From Miscanthus floridulus (Eukaryota; Streptophyta; Magnoliopsida; Poales; Poaceae): 64,000 nucleotides of DNA. A model generated the notes under the pieces. That model worked only from the letters and a program-made list of their open reading frames with translations, ran no database searches and was not told where the DNA came from. Made by a program: the position numbers and the translations under genes. Positions within the stretch are counted from its first letter, which is position 1; every line of letters begins with the position of its first letter. Shown in pieces: positions 44,779 to 58,735 of the stretch. The DNA is taken from NCBI RefSeq assembly GCF_019320115.1, contig NC_089591.1:61823798-61887797 (forward strand), read 5' to 3'.

Positions 44779-47700
44779 ATGAGACCCTTAAGAAGGAGGT
44801 GAATGAGCTCACTCGTGCCTTAGGCAATGCCTATGGTGGAGATGCCCGCTTGCTAAAGTGCTTGGGTAGTCAAAGGTTTTTTCTCAATAAAGAGAGATTA
44901 GGCTATACCCCCAATAAAGGCAAGGCGGCCTTTGTCACTCCCAAAATTAACTTTGTGACGGGCAATGGTTGGTTTTGCAATAGATGCAAGCAAGTTAGAC
45001 ATGTAGAGCAATATTGCAAGATTAACAAGAACAAGCTACCTAATATATCCTCAATTAAATTTGATTCTTGTTACATGCATGTTAAGGGTGCTAATGGTGT
45101 GAAGGCTAAATTCATTGGTACACCAATTGTGGGCCCAAAGAAGAAGGCCATTTGGGTACCAAAGACTTTGGTAACTAACCTTTAAGGACCCAAGCAAGTT
45201 TGGTACCTAAAAAGAATTGATCTTCTTTTGTAGGTTAATTATAAAGCAGGAGAAAGGCATTAGGTGCTTGATAGTGGACGCACACAACACATGACCGGTG
45301 ATCCAAGAATGTTCAATTTAATCAATAAAAACAAGAGCAATGTGATTAATAGTATTATATTTGGTGACAATGGCAAAGGCAAGGTCAAAGGGCTTGATAA
45401 AATTATAATATCCAATGATTTGAGCATCTTTAATGTGCTACTAGTAGAGAGCTTGAACTTCAACCTATTGTCGGTAGCTCAATTATGTGATATTAGTTTT
45501 AAGTGCATATTTGGTGTGGATGATGTAGAGATCATAAGTGTAGATGGCTCTAACTTGATATTCAAAGGATTTAGATATGAGAATCTATACTTAGTTGATT
45601 TCAATGCTAGAGAAACTCAATTATCAACATGTTTGATCACTAAGTCTAGCATGGATTGGTTATGGCATAGAAGGCTTGGTCATATTGGAATAAAACAATT
45701 AAACAAGTTGATCAAGCATGACTTAATTAGAGGCTTGAAAGATGTCACATTTGAGATGGATAAGCTATGTAGTGCATGTCAAGCTGGAAAGCATGTTGGT
45801 AACACACATCCTAAGAAGAGCATGATGAGCACATCTAAGTCATTTGAGTTGATGCACATGGACTTGTTTGGTCCAACCACATACACTAGCATTGGTAAAA
45901 ACAAATATAGATTTGTGATTGTGGATGATTTCACTAGATACACATGGGTATTCTTTCTTGTTGATAAGAGTGATGCGTTTACAACATTCAAATCATTTGT
46001 CAAGGGCATTTACAATGAGTTTAAAACAACTATCAAGAAAGTTAGAAGTGATAATGGTAGTGAATTCAAGAACATTAGAATTGATGAGTTATGTGATGAT
46101 TTTAGAATTAGACATCAATTCTCGGCCAAGTACACTCCTCAATCAAATGGCTTAGTTGAAAGGAAGAATAAAATTTTGATTGACATGGCAAGATCAATGT
46201 TGAGTGAGTACAATGTGAGTCATTCATTTTGGGCCAAAGTAATCAACACGGCTTGCTATTATAGCAACTGACTCTATTGTCACCCCATGATAGAGAAGAC
46301 ACCTTATGAGCTTTTAAATGGAAGAAAGTCCAACATAGCATACTTTCAGGGTTTTGGTTGTAAATGCTACATATTGAAGAAAGGCACTAGATTGAGCAAG
46401 TTTAAAAAGAAATATGATGAATGTTTCTTGCTTGGTTACTCCACTACTAGCAAGGTTTATAGAGTCTGAAATTTGGCTAGTGGTACTCCTAAGGAGGTTC
46501 ATGATGTGGAGTTTGATGAAACAAATGGTTCCTAAGAGGAAGATGAGAATCTAGATGATATAAGAGGCACTCAATTAGTCAATGCAATGAAGAACATGGA
46601 TATTGGTGATATAAGGCCTAGAGAGGTGATTGATGTTGAAGATGACAAGAATCAAGTGCTCTCTAACTCAAATATGTAAGCTAGTGGTTCTCATAATCAA
46701 ATTCAAGCAAGAACTAGTGATAACAAAGTGCAAGATCAACAACAAGTGGCTAGTTCATCATCTTAACCAAGTGATCTATCAAATGTAAGCAATCAAGTGC
46801 AAGTGTTTCAACCAACTAATGTTGCAAGAGATTATCTCTTGGACACTATCATTGGTGATATTTCAAGAGGTGTACAAACTAGATCAAGATTGGCTTCATT
46901 TTGTGAGCATTTCTCATTTGTGTCATCTATTGAATCTAAGAAGATAGATGAAGCTTTGAAGGATGTTGATTGGGTTAATGCTATGCATGAAGAGCTAAAC
47001 AACTTTACAAGAAATCAAGTATGGGAGTTAGTTGAGAGGCTTAAGGATCATAATGTGATTGGAACTAAGTGGATCTTTTGGAACAAGCAAGATTAAGATG
47101 AGATAGTAATAAGGAACAAAGTAAGATTAGTGGCTCAAGGTTACACTCAAGTTGAAGATCTTGACTTTAGAGAAACATATGCCCCGGTTGCAAGATTAGA
47201 AGCAATTAGGATCTTGTTAGCCTATGCTTGTGCCCACAACATCAAGTTGTACCAAATGGATGTAAAGAGTGCATTTCTCAATGGATACATCAATGACCTT
47301 GTGTATGTTGAGCAACCTCCCGGTTTTGAAGATGAGAAGAAACCCAACCATGTCTACAAGTTGAGAAAGGCTTTATATGGATTAAAACAAGCATCTAGAG
47401 CATGGTATGAGACATTGAGATTTCTTACTCTCTAAGGGATTTCAAAATAGAAAAGGTTGACACCACTCTCTTTACCAAGAAGCTTGGAAATAACTTGTTT
47501 GTAATATAAATCTATGTTGATGATATCATTTTTGGGTTAATAAAATAAGATTTTTGTGAGGAGTTTGGCAAGATGATGGCAAATGAGTTTGAGATGTCTA
47601 TGATTGGAGAGCTTAGCTACTTCCTTGGTCTTCAAATCAAGCAAATGAAGAATAGCACATTTATGAGTCAAGTCAAGTATATCAAGGACATGCTAAAGAA

Positions 47701-48466
47701 GTTTAGAATAGATGATGCTAAAGCTATTAGTACACCAATGGAAACATATGGAAGCTTGGATAGTGATGCTAGTGGCAACATGGTGGATCAAAAGATGTAT
47801 CGGTCTATGATTGGAAGCCTACTCTATGTGACCGCATCAAGGCCGGATGTGATGTTTAGTGTATATATGTGTGCTAGATTTTAAGCCTCACCAAAAGAAA
47901 GTCATTTGAATGCAACAAAGAGAATATTGAGGTACTTGAAGCATACATAAAATGTTGAATTGTGGTATCCCAAAAGAGCAAGATTTAAGTTGATTGGATA
48001 TTCGGACTCCGATTATGCAGGATGCAAAGTTGAGAGAAATAGCACATCGGGCACATATTAACTATTGGGAAGATCATTTATGTCTTGGTCATCAAAGAAG
48101 CAAAATGGTGTAGCACTTTCAACCGTCAAAGTGGAGTACATTTCGACCGGTAGTTGTTGTGCTTAATTATTTTGGATGAAGGCTACTTTGAGTGACTTTG
48201 GAATCAAATTCAAGCAAGTGCCATTGATATGTGACAATGAAAGTGTCGTAAAGCTCACCAACAACCTGGTTCAACATTTAAGAACAAAGCATATTGATGT
48301 CCGCCATTATTTCATAAGAGATCATCAACAAAAAGGGGACATTTACATTGAGAGTGTAGACACCGAATATCAACTTACCAATATCTTCACCAAGCCACTT
48401 AACGAAAAGAGGTTTTGCAAGCTAAGGAATAAATTGAACATACTTAACTTCTCCAATATGTGTTGA
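44779..48466 (+). pseudogene. SIRE-like pol, multiple stops and frameshifts
   Basis: Domains in Copia order: protease (LDSGRTQHMTG at about 45267), GAG-pre-integrase ([11 protein letters not shown], about 45657), integrase core (HMDLFGPTTY, RSDNGSEF, QSNGLVERKN), with a TGA at 46269. Further stops occur before the reverse transcriptase ([32 protein letters not shown] at about 47510), followed by RNase H (GYSDSDYAGCKVERNSTSGT near 47997, then LRTKHIDVRHYF). At least six in-frame stops are visible, so the element is dead. Confidence 0.85.
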
Positions 48467-49574
48467 TGCACCCCTCACTTATATGACATGCCTCTCCTTC
48501 GAGCAATCCAAGGTAAAAGTTGATTGGCATGGCATACATCCTTGCTAAGGGCATGTTTAGTACATCTAGACATTTTTCACATTTGAATAGGCTCATTCAT
48601 GAAAATTAAATGAATTTGATGCTTATATGGTACCACTATTGCTTGTATGCTTGAAATGATCTAGTGATAGCATATGACATGTTTGTGGGCTTGTAAACCT
48701 AATGTTTGATCTAGAAAATAAGCTACAAGTGTTTAACTCAACATGGTACAAGATAACCCTTATTTGGAGGTGTGAAAAAGCTTATCCTTGGATCAAACCG
48801 AGTTAAATATCTTGTGCAAGTAATCTAGATTGAACTAAATTGAAAAAACGATCCTTATTTCACATGGTTTCACCCCAACCTATCTATAATTTGAGCTCAC
48901 CTTTTATGCCAATTGTTGACAAAGGGGGAGAGAAATTCACAAAGATAGTAAGATAGGAGAAGCAAACAAATGAAATGACATTGTAAAGGAAAAAATAAAA
49001 AATGTACAAAAGTAGGGGGAGCAAGCTCATAAACTTGTATGTTGCATTTTGATGTACATTTCATATATTTGCTTGCATAGCACAAGTTCTAAATTTCAAT
49101 ATCTATGCTTGTGTGGTGTATGCTAGTTATATGCTTGAATGGTGAAATTAAAAAATAGCATGCATAGGCTAAAGTAACTAGACTTATGTTCATTTTATGG
49201 AAACTAGACCCTTGCTTGTAATATTGATCTCATGGGGTATTCTAGTTTTTATGTATATATAGTTACTAATGGTGCTAAGGATGGTATATTGGTGCACTTT
49301 GATTGATATCACGCTTTAAAGGTACATCTCTTATACCTTAGCATCATACGATAGAAATTGTCTCATATATTTCCTATCTAAGCATATGTGCAAACTATAA
49401 TCCAAACTCTTAGCACATATGTAGGGGGAGCAATTGCTACCATTTGGAGTTCATGAAACTTGTCTATATTCTTTTACACATGGTAAATATGCTTGGGTAA
49501 GCAACATGAATTCAATTAAATCTCAATTCATATCTTTGTGTAAGGTTGTCATTAATTACCAAAAAGGGGGAGAT
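48467..49574 (+). other. 3' non-coding region of the SIRE-like element
   Basis: AT-rich, with repeated AGGGGGAG-type purine runs (for example about 48925, 49014 and 49422) and the main polypurine tract just before 49575. In SIRE elements this position can hold an env-like ORF. None is recognisable here. Confidence 0.6.
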
Positions 49575-51489
49575 TGAAAGCTCTAGTTTGGTTTTAGTTA
49601 ATTAGTGAAACCCTAAGTTGTAACCTAGTTTATCAAAGATATTATGAGATAGGTAGCACCACTCCAAGTGATGAAGAAATGGCGAAGATCATGATGATGG
49701 CGATGGCATGGTGATGATCAAATGCTTGAACTTGAAAAGAAGAAAGAGAAAAATAAAAGGCTTAAGACAAAGGTATCAATAGTAGGAGCCATTTTGTTTC
49801 GGTGATCAAGACACTTAGCGAGTGTGATCACATTTAGGATAGATAGCTATACTGTTAAGAGGGGTGAAACTCATATTGAAATACGGTTATCAAAGTACCA
49901 CTAGATGCTCTAACTCATTGCATATGCATTTAGGATCTAGTGGAGTGCTAACACCCTTGAAAGTATTTGTGAAAGTATGCTAACACATGTGCACAAGGTG
50001 ATACACTTGGTAATTGACACATTTGAATAGGGGTTAGAAACTTCACCGGCGGAGTATCCACTCGTAGAGTACGGATAGTCCGATGGTGCCACCGGTGCCC
50101 TATACAGAAAAGACAGGGGTTCATAAAGTGATCGGACGCTGGTGGTGCAGTGACCGGACGCTGGGGTCCTGAGTCCGGTCAGTAGCAGCAGTGAGCACTC
50201 GTCTCAGTCTTATGACCAAACACTGGCGCGAAGAGTGACCGAACACTGGCAGGGTGTGTCTGGTCAGTGCTGACATACGCTGACGTGAGGCGCACAGAGG
50301 AAACATTGAGTGACTGGACGCTGGGTGTGTCCGGTCGAGCATGACCGGACGCGACCGGTCATGAAATTTTGTGTTTGGAACATTACTAGAAACGACCGAA
50401 CGCTGGGGTCCTGCGTCCGATCACTTTCTAACTGACATGTTCGATCATCACTTGACCGTTGAGATCAGGCGATCGGCGTTTGAAGCTAATGACACGCGGC
50501 AAGCATCGGGCAACCGGACGCTGGGGTCCTACGTCCGGTCACCCCAAGTTGTGCCTAGTGAAGGGGTACAATAGCCGACTTAAGCACACCCTCTTGGCCA
50601 TTTGTATTGACATAGCAACCTTGTGAGCTTAGCCAAAGCCCTCCCACTCATCTCCATCATTGATTCATCATCTTTGCAAGATTGGGAGAGAATCCTAGTG
50701 CATTGATTGAGAGATTGCATCTAGAGGCACTTGGCATTCGTGTTTCGCTATGGGATTCACTTGTTACTCTTGGTGGTTGCCACCACCTAGATGGCTTGAT
50801 GCAGCGGAGGAGGATTAGCACGAGTTGATGATTATTCGTGGCCATCTCCGATGATTGTGAGGGGTCTTGTGCCTTCCCCGGTGGAGCGCCGAAAGGTAAT
50901 TCTAGTGGATTGCTCGTGTCATTGAGTTACCTCACTTGTGGGTAGGTTCTTACGGTGTCCGATTGTGTGGACGAGGTTCGTGCAACACCTCTTAGCCGTC
51001 GAACCACCAAGTGTTAGTCGACACAATGGGGACGTAGCGTGTTGGCAAGCACGTGAACCTCAGGAGAAAATTGGTTGTCTCTTGCCCTTTGGTATTCTCT
51101 TGGTGATTTATTTAATATTCATCTTGTGATTGGTTCACTCCTCTACATGGCGGTATAATCACCCTACTCACTCATTTATATTCTTGCAAACTAGTTGTGA
51201 CAAGCTCTTTAGTGTAATTAGAATTGAGAGCTTGCTTTGTTATTTTAAGTTCATCTAGTGGAGCTCTTTAGAGTAGCAAGATTGAGAGCTCTTAGTGAGT
51301 AGTAACATTGCAAGTTGTGTGCCTAGTAATCATTGCAACTAGAATTGTTGGATAGGTGGCTTGCAACCTTTGTAGAGCTAGAGCAAGTTTGCATTTCGCT
51401 ATTTGTCATACTAATCAAGTTGCTCTAGTTGATTTGTAGATTTTTAAATAGGCTATTCACCCCTCTCTAGCCATATTAGGACCTTTTCA
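49575..51489 (+). repeat. 3' LTR of the SIRE-like element
   Basis: TGAAAGCTCTAGTTTGG to ACCTTTTCA, uninterrupted, 1915 bp. At about 49829 it shows the undamaged target sequence GCGAGTGTGATCACATTTAG into which the second-level element inserted in the other LTR. It also holds the GACCGGACGCTGG word cluster (50120-50560). Confidence 0.88.
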
Positions 51490-53300
51490 CCAGCCATGTT
51501 CATTAGGCACGTGGGGGCGCCACTGAGGACGCCACCGACGCCGCTGGCCCCGCTCGCGCTGCCTTAGAACGGTGGCGGTGGCTCCATGCCATGTGCTGTG
51601 GGGCCCCTTCGCTCCCCAACCATAGCACCGGATCAAAGATTTGGCCGCCTAGCTTCGCCTACGACATCATAGTCGCGCTTCCACCGCCACCTCCACCGTT
51701 TGGGCCATGCTCCTACACCGACGTGACGGCCAACTGCCGCCATGGCCTGCACCAGAACATCCTCCCACCTGGACATGCCGTCGAAGCCAGGGATGAGCGA
51801 GATCTGCCATGCCGGTCGACCTCCATGGCCAGAGTAAGGGCCTCGGCCTGAACCCACCATGAGAGGAGTGGGAGGAGGAGGAAGAGGCACACGACAACAA
51901 GAGGCATCAGCAGGAGTAGCAGAGGTGTCAGCAGTGGTGACGACAAACGGCGGCGGTGGCTGGAGGTTGGGCGGTTAGGGTTTGGACCACCACCCTTTAT
52001 AGCCCACGGCGGCGGTCGCGCTCACAGGCTAGATCGACGTCCCAGGCCTAGGTTTTGGCTTGGCCGACCGCACCCATGCCGCCTGGTGGGCAGGTCACTT
52101 GCGGCTAGGCCACGCGCCTCACCCTTGCTTACAGCTAGGCCGCACGCCCACCCCTTGGCCGGCTGGGCCACGCGCCTGCGCCCCCTGCTGGGCTAGCTGC
52201 TGCTCTAGGCTTATTTCCACCTCTGTTGGCCTAAAAAATATAGTTTCTTTGTTATTTTCTTTTTCAGCAGTAGTACATCTAATTAGCCTATGCTTTAGCT
52301 AATTTAATTCCCTACAAAACATCAGTTTTTTTGTATTGTTTGATGTTGCTATGTACCTACTGTATATATTGTCATTATATATAAATGTGGTTTGATCTTA
52401 TTACATTATAACGCAATATGTGATTCTATTATTTTTTGGCGTATGTTGGTGCACCCGTAAACCCTATTTTGCACCACATACGTATTACACTTGTGACTTT
52501 GATTATTAAATTGGCGTGTGTTGGTGTACCCAAACCCCCTATTTTGCATTTGTAATTTTATAATAGAATTGGGTATGTTAGTGGCCCTAAACCCCTTTTG
52601 TACCACATACATGTTAAATTAGCAAGTGACTTAGATGCAATTTAACAAAGTTATCAACAAAATTAGAAAAAAAAATAATTATTGTAGGTTTAAAATTGTA
52701 ATATATATCTTGATTATTTTGGTTAATTAACACAAGATAATGGAGTCTATGGCATTGGCTGCGTTTAATTCCTCATGAATTATTCTGTCTAGAGACCATG
52801 CCATAGCAGTGTTTAAATCACCTGTTACTGAGAAGTCTACATCATGTTTCCTCTGAGACTTGATGATTACCTGCATTGTGTTTTTACTCAAAATAATTGT
52901 TTTGGTTTGTTATAAATGGTCTACATCCATGCGATGATTACCATTTTCATCATATTATTTTGCTATTACACAAGATGGTAGAGACCTAAGCAATGGCTGC
53001 ATTTAATTCACTTATGAATTACCCTGCCCAGAGACCGTGCTTATGCAACAATATATTTGCCTACCATACCATAAAGATCTACTCTTTGTCTTTGACTTAG
53101 AGACTATCTGTCTTGTGTATATCAAATTTTTATGATGATTTGTTGTATGATCTACATAGTTTTGTGATTACCAACAACACTCCAAAACTATGATAAGATA
53201 TAAACTTTTAAAATATTGCATTTAGTATTATAACATTACCATATTGATTTTTATTTACCATATGGTAAATTAATTAATCCATGGATATCCACGTAGGATC
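51490..53300. other. Unassigned region between two Copia elements
   Basis: 51490-52200 is GC-rich. On the minus strand a TATAAAG (about 51996-52002) precedes an open frame with a hydrophobic leader-like stretch (LVVVCLFLLLPLLSWW), but the frames are broken and I do not recognise the product. 52438-52615 contains three imperfect repeats of about 60-75 bp (GTATGTTGGTGCACCCGTAA type). 52740-53045 contains two related blocks around CTGC(A/G)TTTAATTC. This could be the remnant leader of the Copia element that follows; no LTR or PBS was found. Confidence 0.35.
52438..52615 (+). repeat. Three imperfect tandem repeats
   Basis: Related units start at about 52440, 52515 and 52572, each with G(T/C)(A/G)TGTTGGTG...CCC(T/C)AAACCC and, in two of them, a CACATAC end. 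Confidence 0.6.
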
Positions 53301-54328
53301 ATGGCCACTAAGGAGTTTGAGAAACTCGCGTTAAATGGCAACAATTACAGTACATGGGATTCTGATATCAAGATAGCGCTTGCATCTCATAGTCTTTTGG
53401 CTATAATTCAGGAACCCCAAACTAGGGTTGTCCTGCAAGATAAGCATACCTATACTACTTTGGCTTTGCTACGGTTTTATATTCATAAGGACCTTAAATC
53501 TGAATACCTTATGATTAAAAATCTTCACAAATTATGGGTTGCTCTTAAAGAGCGATATGAACATAAAAGGAATTTATTTGGCCTGAGGCCAATCATGAAT
53601 GGAATCATTTACATCTCCATAATTTCAAATATGTGGCAGACTATAATCATGTTGTTCATAAGATTTGTTCTAAGTTGAAGTTTTATGAGAAAGAGCCAAT
53701 TGATGCAGACAAGATAGAGAAAACACTCTCCACTATGCTTCCGTATGATAGAGTATTGCAACAGCAATACAGGGCTCATAATTACCAGCTTTATTCCTAG
53801 CTTATTCATACATTGACTCAGGTAAAAAAACATGATGAACTTCTTCTGAAGAATCGTCATAAGCACCCTGTTGGTTCAGTGCCTTTGCCTGAGGTTCACA
53901 ACGTATAGAAAAAAACTAGGAATAAGTTCCATGGATCTTTTCCAAAGAACAAAACTGGTAAACACAAATACAATAGAAGACAAAGACCTAATTCAAACAA
54001 GAGAAAGAGGGATAATGCAAAATCCAAAAATGACAATAAGTATCATAGATGTGGAGATTTTTCGCATTGTGCCAAGAATTGCAATGCACCTAAGCATCTG
54101 GTTGCTTTATACCAAAAGTCCTTAAAAGAGGTCAAGCCAACAGGAGACACAAGATATGAGGCACACTTCAATCTTGCATCTGAGGTTGTCCCGAAAGAGG
54201 GTTGTTCCAATCAAACCCCTAAAGAACAAGTGAACAACAATTCTCTTAACATTGAAGAGAACCTTCCATCGATGGACAACATGCTCCTAGACTTTGGTTC
54301 TGGAGACATGTTTGAAGATTTGGAGTAA
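53301..54328 (+). pseudogene. Gag remnant of the second Copia element
   Basis: Begins MATKEFEKLALNGNNYSTWD, a UBN2-type gag N-terminus, with frameshifts near 53600-53700 and a stop at 53800. A knuckle-like RCGDFSHCAKNC at about 54047-54085 has lost its first Cys to Tyr. Ends SGDMFEDLE then TAA. Confidence 0.75.
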
Positions 54329-54579
54329 TCTCGGTCCAACATTTGATATCTCAGTTGATAAATGTTGTAATAATTTAAGTCATATAAACATATAGTTGTT
54401 TTGGGTTGTATTATTTATTGTGCTTGAGAGTTGTACAAACTTCTTTATATTGTTGCTAAGTTGTACCAACTCATAGATATTGTAATATCATACTATTGTA
54501 CTTGATATTCAATATATTATACGTATAATTCTATATGTTACATTTGAGTATTTTAATTATATTTGTTTTACATATAGAT

Positions 54580-57500
54580 GTCTGTTGATCTCAATCCAAA
54601 GGAGAAAGAATTATGCCTTATGGACTCATGTACCACAAACTCTATACTTAGAGATGAAATATTTTCAGACTCTTAACCATCGCTGGTCGCGATGCGTTAA
54701 TAGTTGGTTCAGGAAGAGCCACTATTACTCTCCATATGGGTACACAAATTATGATGGAGGATGCATTATTGTATTTCGACTCGACTCATACCCTTCTAAG
54801 TTTTAGAGACGTCCGTAAGAATGGTTTCCATGTGGAAATACATATGGATAATAAAGATGAATTCCTTCTCTTTACCAAACTTATTGGATATGGCAAACAA
54901 ATCTGTGAAAAGATTTCTTCACTCGAAATTGGATTGTACTTTACATACATAAAGCCCATAGAACATGTTGCTTATAAGATAATTTTCCAAAATGTTGATA
55001 CATTCCAAAACTGGCATGATCGACTTGGGCACCATGGAATAGGGATGATGAAGAAAATTATCAGCAATTCTATTGGTCATGATATGGAAAATGCAAAATT
55101 TCCCCAAAATAAAGATTTTTGTTGTACTGCTTGTGCAACTAGAAAATTAATTATAAGACTATCATATCTTAAAATTCAAGCTGAACCACTCAAATTCCTT
55201 GAAAGAATTCAAGGAGATATTTGTGGTCTGATCCAACCATTGCCGGGGCTGTTCAGGTACTTCATGGTATTGATAGACGCATCTACTAGATGGTCTCACG
55301 TGTCTCTTTTATCGACACGCAACCATGCTTTTGCCAAAATAATAGCCCAACTTATTAAGTTGAAGGCACATTATCCTAAACATCGGATTCAATCTATTTG
55401 AATGGACAATGCTGCTGAATTCTCATCCCGTGCTTTTAATGATTATTTCATGGCATTGGGAATTCAGGTTCAACATTTCGTTCCATATGTACATACTCAA
55501 AATGGTTTGGCTGAATCGTTAATTAAAAGAATCAAGCTTATTGCAAGACTTTTGTTGATGAATTGCAAATTGCCTACGTCATGTTGGGGTCATGCAGTTC
55601 TGCACGCTGTCGATCTCTTCCAACTACGATCAACTACATATCACGAAACATCCCCTTTGCAGTTAGTATGAGGGAATCCTCTGAGTATTTCCCATTTACG
55701 TAAGTTTGGGTGCGCAGTATACGTACCCATCTCACCACCTCAGTGGACATTAATGGGTCCTCACAGGAAACTGGGGATCTATATGGGATATTCATCTCCA
55801 TCAATCATTAAGTACTTAAAACCTCTAACAGGGGATCTATTTATAGCCTGGTTCGTTGATAGTATTTTTAATGAAGATCATTTCCCGGCATTAGGGAGAG
55901 AATTGTACCAAAAGGAATGCTAGGAAATTAATTGGAATGCAGAAGACATTTCATTTTTTGATCCACGTACTATAGAAACTGAACTACAAGTTCAAAGAAT
56001 TATTGATTTGCAAAATATTGCAAACAATCTGCCAGACGCTTTCTTAGGTTATAAAGGTGTTACAAAGTCTCTCCATCCTGCAAGGAATGTGCTTGAAAGA
56101 GTGGAGTTACCTAATAAAACCACTCACCCCAAATTGAGAAAAGAGGGCGAGAAGCACTTTCAAGAGGCAAGATGCGATTGCTGGCAATCAAAAGAAGACT
56201 AGAAAGGCAACTCAACCTTTGGTTGAAAGACACCTAGAGGACATACAATGTCCTGTGGATAGAAGTGATCCACAATCTAGCTCAGTTATGCGCATGAACA
56301 CTAAGGCTGGAACATCAGAAGATCCTAGATAAATTGTTTTAGGAAATCATGATGAATCTTTAAAGGTAGACGAAATCACTATAAATTTCGTAGAAACTAG
56401 AGTCATATAATCGTAAGTCCATAATAGTTGACATTTATTTCTCTAAAGAAATTGCAAATATCCTTCAAACTGATTCAGATCCTAAGTCTATGATGGAGTG
56501 CAAGAAGCGCTCGGACTAGGATAAGTGGAAGGTAGCAATTAAAATAGAGATTGCCTCGCTTTATAAAAGGGAAGTGTTTTTTGCTATAATGGTAACACCC
56601 CCGGGTACCTTCCCTGTGGGATACAAATGGGTTTTCATCCATAAAAGGAACAAAAACAACGAAGTGGTGAGATATAAAGCAGGGCTTATGGCACAAGGTT
56701 TTACGTAAAGACCTGGCGTTGATTTCAATGAAACTTACTCTCTGGTAATGAGCAGAATAATGTTTCAATACTTAATATCGCTGGCAGTACAAAATTATCA
56801 TTCTATGCGATTGATGGACGTAGTGACCGCATATTTGTATGGGTCATTGAATTCTAATATATACATGAAAGTTCTTGATGAAATCAGTATACCAAATCCT
56901 AAGGCAAATTGCAACATGTATCGCGTCAGGTTGCAGAAGTCATTATATGGCTTGAAACAGTCGGGTACAATCAGTTAAGTGAATTTCTTAAGTTGAAGGG
57001 ATACACAAATAATGATGACTGCCCGTGTGTCTTCATTAAAAAATTATCAACAATTTTTTGTATCATATCGGTGTACGTTGATGATTTCAATATCAATGGC
57101 AACGAACCCAATATTAATGAAGCACGTCATCATTTAAAGACGGAGTTTGAAATGAAAGATTTATGTGAAACCAAATTCTGCTTGGGTTTACAACTTGAGT
57201 ATTTATGTTCTGGTATATTTGTATACCAAGCTGCCTATGTACAGAAAGTATTGGAGAAATTCAATATGGACAAGTCATATCCAACAAAAAACCCCAATGG
57301 TAGTGAGATCCTTAGATGTTGAAAAGGATCCTTTTAGACCATGGGAAGAAGAAGAAGAGATATTGGGACCACATGTCCCATATCTTAGTGTTATTGGTGC
57401 ACTAATGTATCTTGCTAATAGCACCCGATCGGATATTGCATTCGCAGTAAATTTGCTGGCAAGACATAGTGCTGAACCTACCAAACGTCATTGGGTAGGA

Positions 57501-58094
57501 GTTAAAATTGTTTTAAGATATCTCAATGGCACTAGAGATCTTGGATTATTCTATAGTAAAAATCAAGATCTAATTTGGTTAGGATATACATATGCTAGTT
57601 ATTTATCAGATCCCACAATGGCAGATTACAAATAGGCTTTGTATTCTTGCAAGGTGGAACAATAATATCTTGGAAGTCTTCAAAGTAGACTTTGGTGTCC
57701 ACTTCCACCAATCATTCTGAAATAATTTCTTTATATGAAGCATCACGCGAATGCGTATGGCTTCGTAGAATGATAAATCACATAATACAATCATGTGGTA
57801 TTGGTGCACTTGAGACACCGACGATTATCTTTGAGGATAATTCGGCATGTGTTACACAAATGGAATCAGGTTATATTAAGAGTAATAAGACTAAGCATAT
57901 TATTCCTAAGTTATTCTATCCCCATGAGCTCCAAAAGAATGGAGAAACTGAAATCTTTCAAACTAAGTCATGTGATAATCTAGTAGATTAATTCGCAAAA
58001 TCTCTACCATACTCCATATTTCGCAAATGTGTTGAGGGCATTGGTATGAGAAGACTTAGAGATTTGCAAGAATCATGGGGAGAATCCCTCTAAA
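54580..58094 (+). pseudogene. Pol remnant of the second Copia element
   Basis: Protease-like LCLMDSCTTNSILRD (about 54613); GAG-pre-integrase WHDRLGHHGIGMMKK (about 55015); integrase core (ERIQGDICG, LIDASTRWSHV), TGA, then MDNAAEFSSRAFN and HTQNGLAE; reverse transcriptase (GYKWVFIHKRNKNN, then YVDDFNING at about 57076); RNase H pieces (SNKTKHI at about 57880). Several stops and frame changes; not functional. Confidence 0.8.
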
Positions 58095-58499
58095 TATAAC
58101 CTGTTTCAAACATCACATTACACTCTTTTTCCTTTATATGAGTTTTACTCTTCTAGAGTTTTCTCGTATAAAGTTTTTAATGAGGTAATGTTAACACATA
58201 GTAAATGTCATATTATCTATTTTTTCTCACAGAGGTTTTTCGAAGATAATATTTATGACATATTGATCTTTTGATCAAATTGTTTTTAGACTGTCTTTAG
58301 AGACACCTAAAGGGTCTATTAACATTGGAAGTAACATATATATCATGGTGTTTCTCCTTATTTTTTCACTAGGTTTTAAGGAGTTTTGTCTCGTATATCG
58401 GTATACTTTGGTTTTTCCCACAAGGTTTTCCAAAGCTTCAAGATGATGACTGATGAACAAACAACGATGCCTATAAGGAATCAATTGATCAAGGGGGAG

Positions 58500-58735
58500 T
58501 GTTAAGAATTATTATTAGTGATCAATTTATTGTTAATCACGTCATTAGTAGTTACTAATGATGGTTCCTGAATAGGCATAGAGAGACACCTTTTAGGCAT
58601 AGAGAGGCATCTTTTCACTAACAGACAACTGTCCATTGGGCTTATATATATATGTACGACACTGTTCATCAGAAAATAGACATCCGTCACTTCATTCACT
58701 TTTTTCATTCAATAATTTCGGCACATGACATGTTG
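58500..58735 (+). repeat. 3' LTR of the second Copia element
   Basis: Starts TGTTAAGAATTATTATTAGT right after the polypurine tract. The end is uncertain, near GGCACATGACATGTTGACA. A TATATATATATGTACGACAC stretch lies about 145 bp in. No second copy is present to fix its length. Confidence 0.6.

Larger units (their letters stand above)
25945..51489 (+). mobile_element. SIRE/Maximus-like Copia retrotransposon, degenerate, host of a nested insertion
   Basis: The outermost level of a three-level nest. The 5' LTR is in two pieces, 25945-26144 and 42168-43803, separated by the element at 26145-42167. The 3' LTR is whole at 49575-51489 (1915 bp, TGAAAGCTCT...ACCTTTTCA). The two LTR copies align well. 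The first about 46 bp of the 5' LTR are missing and no target duplication is seen, so the 5' end is truncated. The internal part has PBS TGGTATCAGAGC (43806-43817), gag, pol with many stops, a long non-coding stretch and a polypurine tract (AAAAAGGGGGAGA). Long LTRs and the extra 3' region point to the SIRE lineage (inference). Confidence 0.85.
53301..58735 (+). mobile_element. Second Copia element, 5'-truncated and degenerate
   Basis: Gag and pol remnants in the Copia order, a polypurine tract (AAGGGGGAG, 58491-58499) and a 3' LTR starting TGTTAAGAATTATT at 58500. No matching 5' LTR or PBS is visible upstream. Many stops and frameshifts. A different lineage from both other Copia elements in the window, with a short LTR of about 225-240 bp. 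Confidence 0.82.

Noticed and set aside
51713..51946. Secreted-protein gene on the minus strand near 51.9 kb
   Set aside because: A hydrophobic leader-like stretch and a TATA-like word exist, but the first codon is not ATG and the frames do not continue into a recognisable product.
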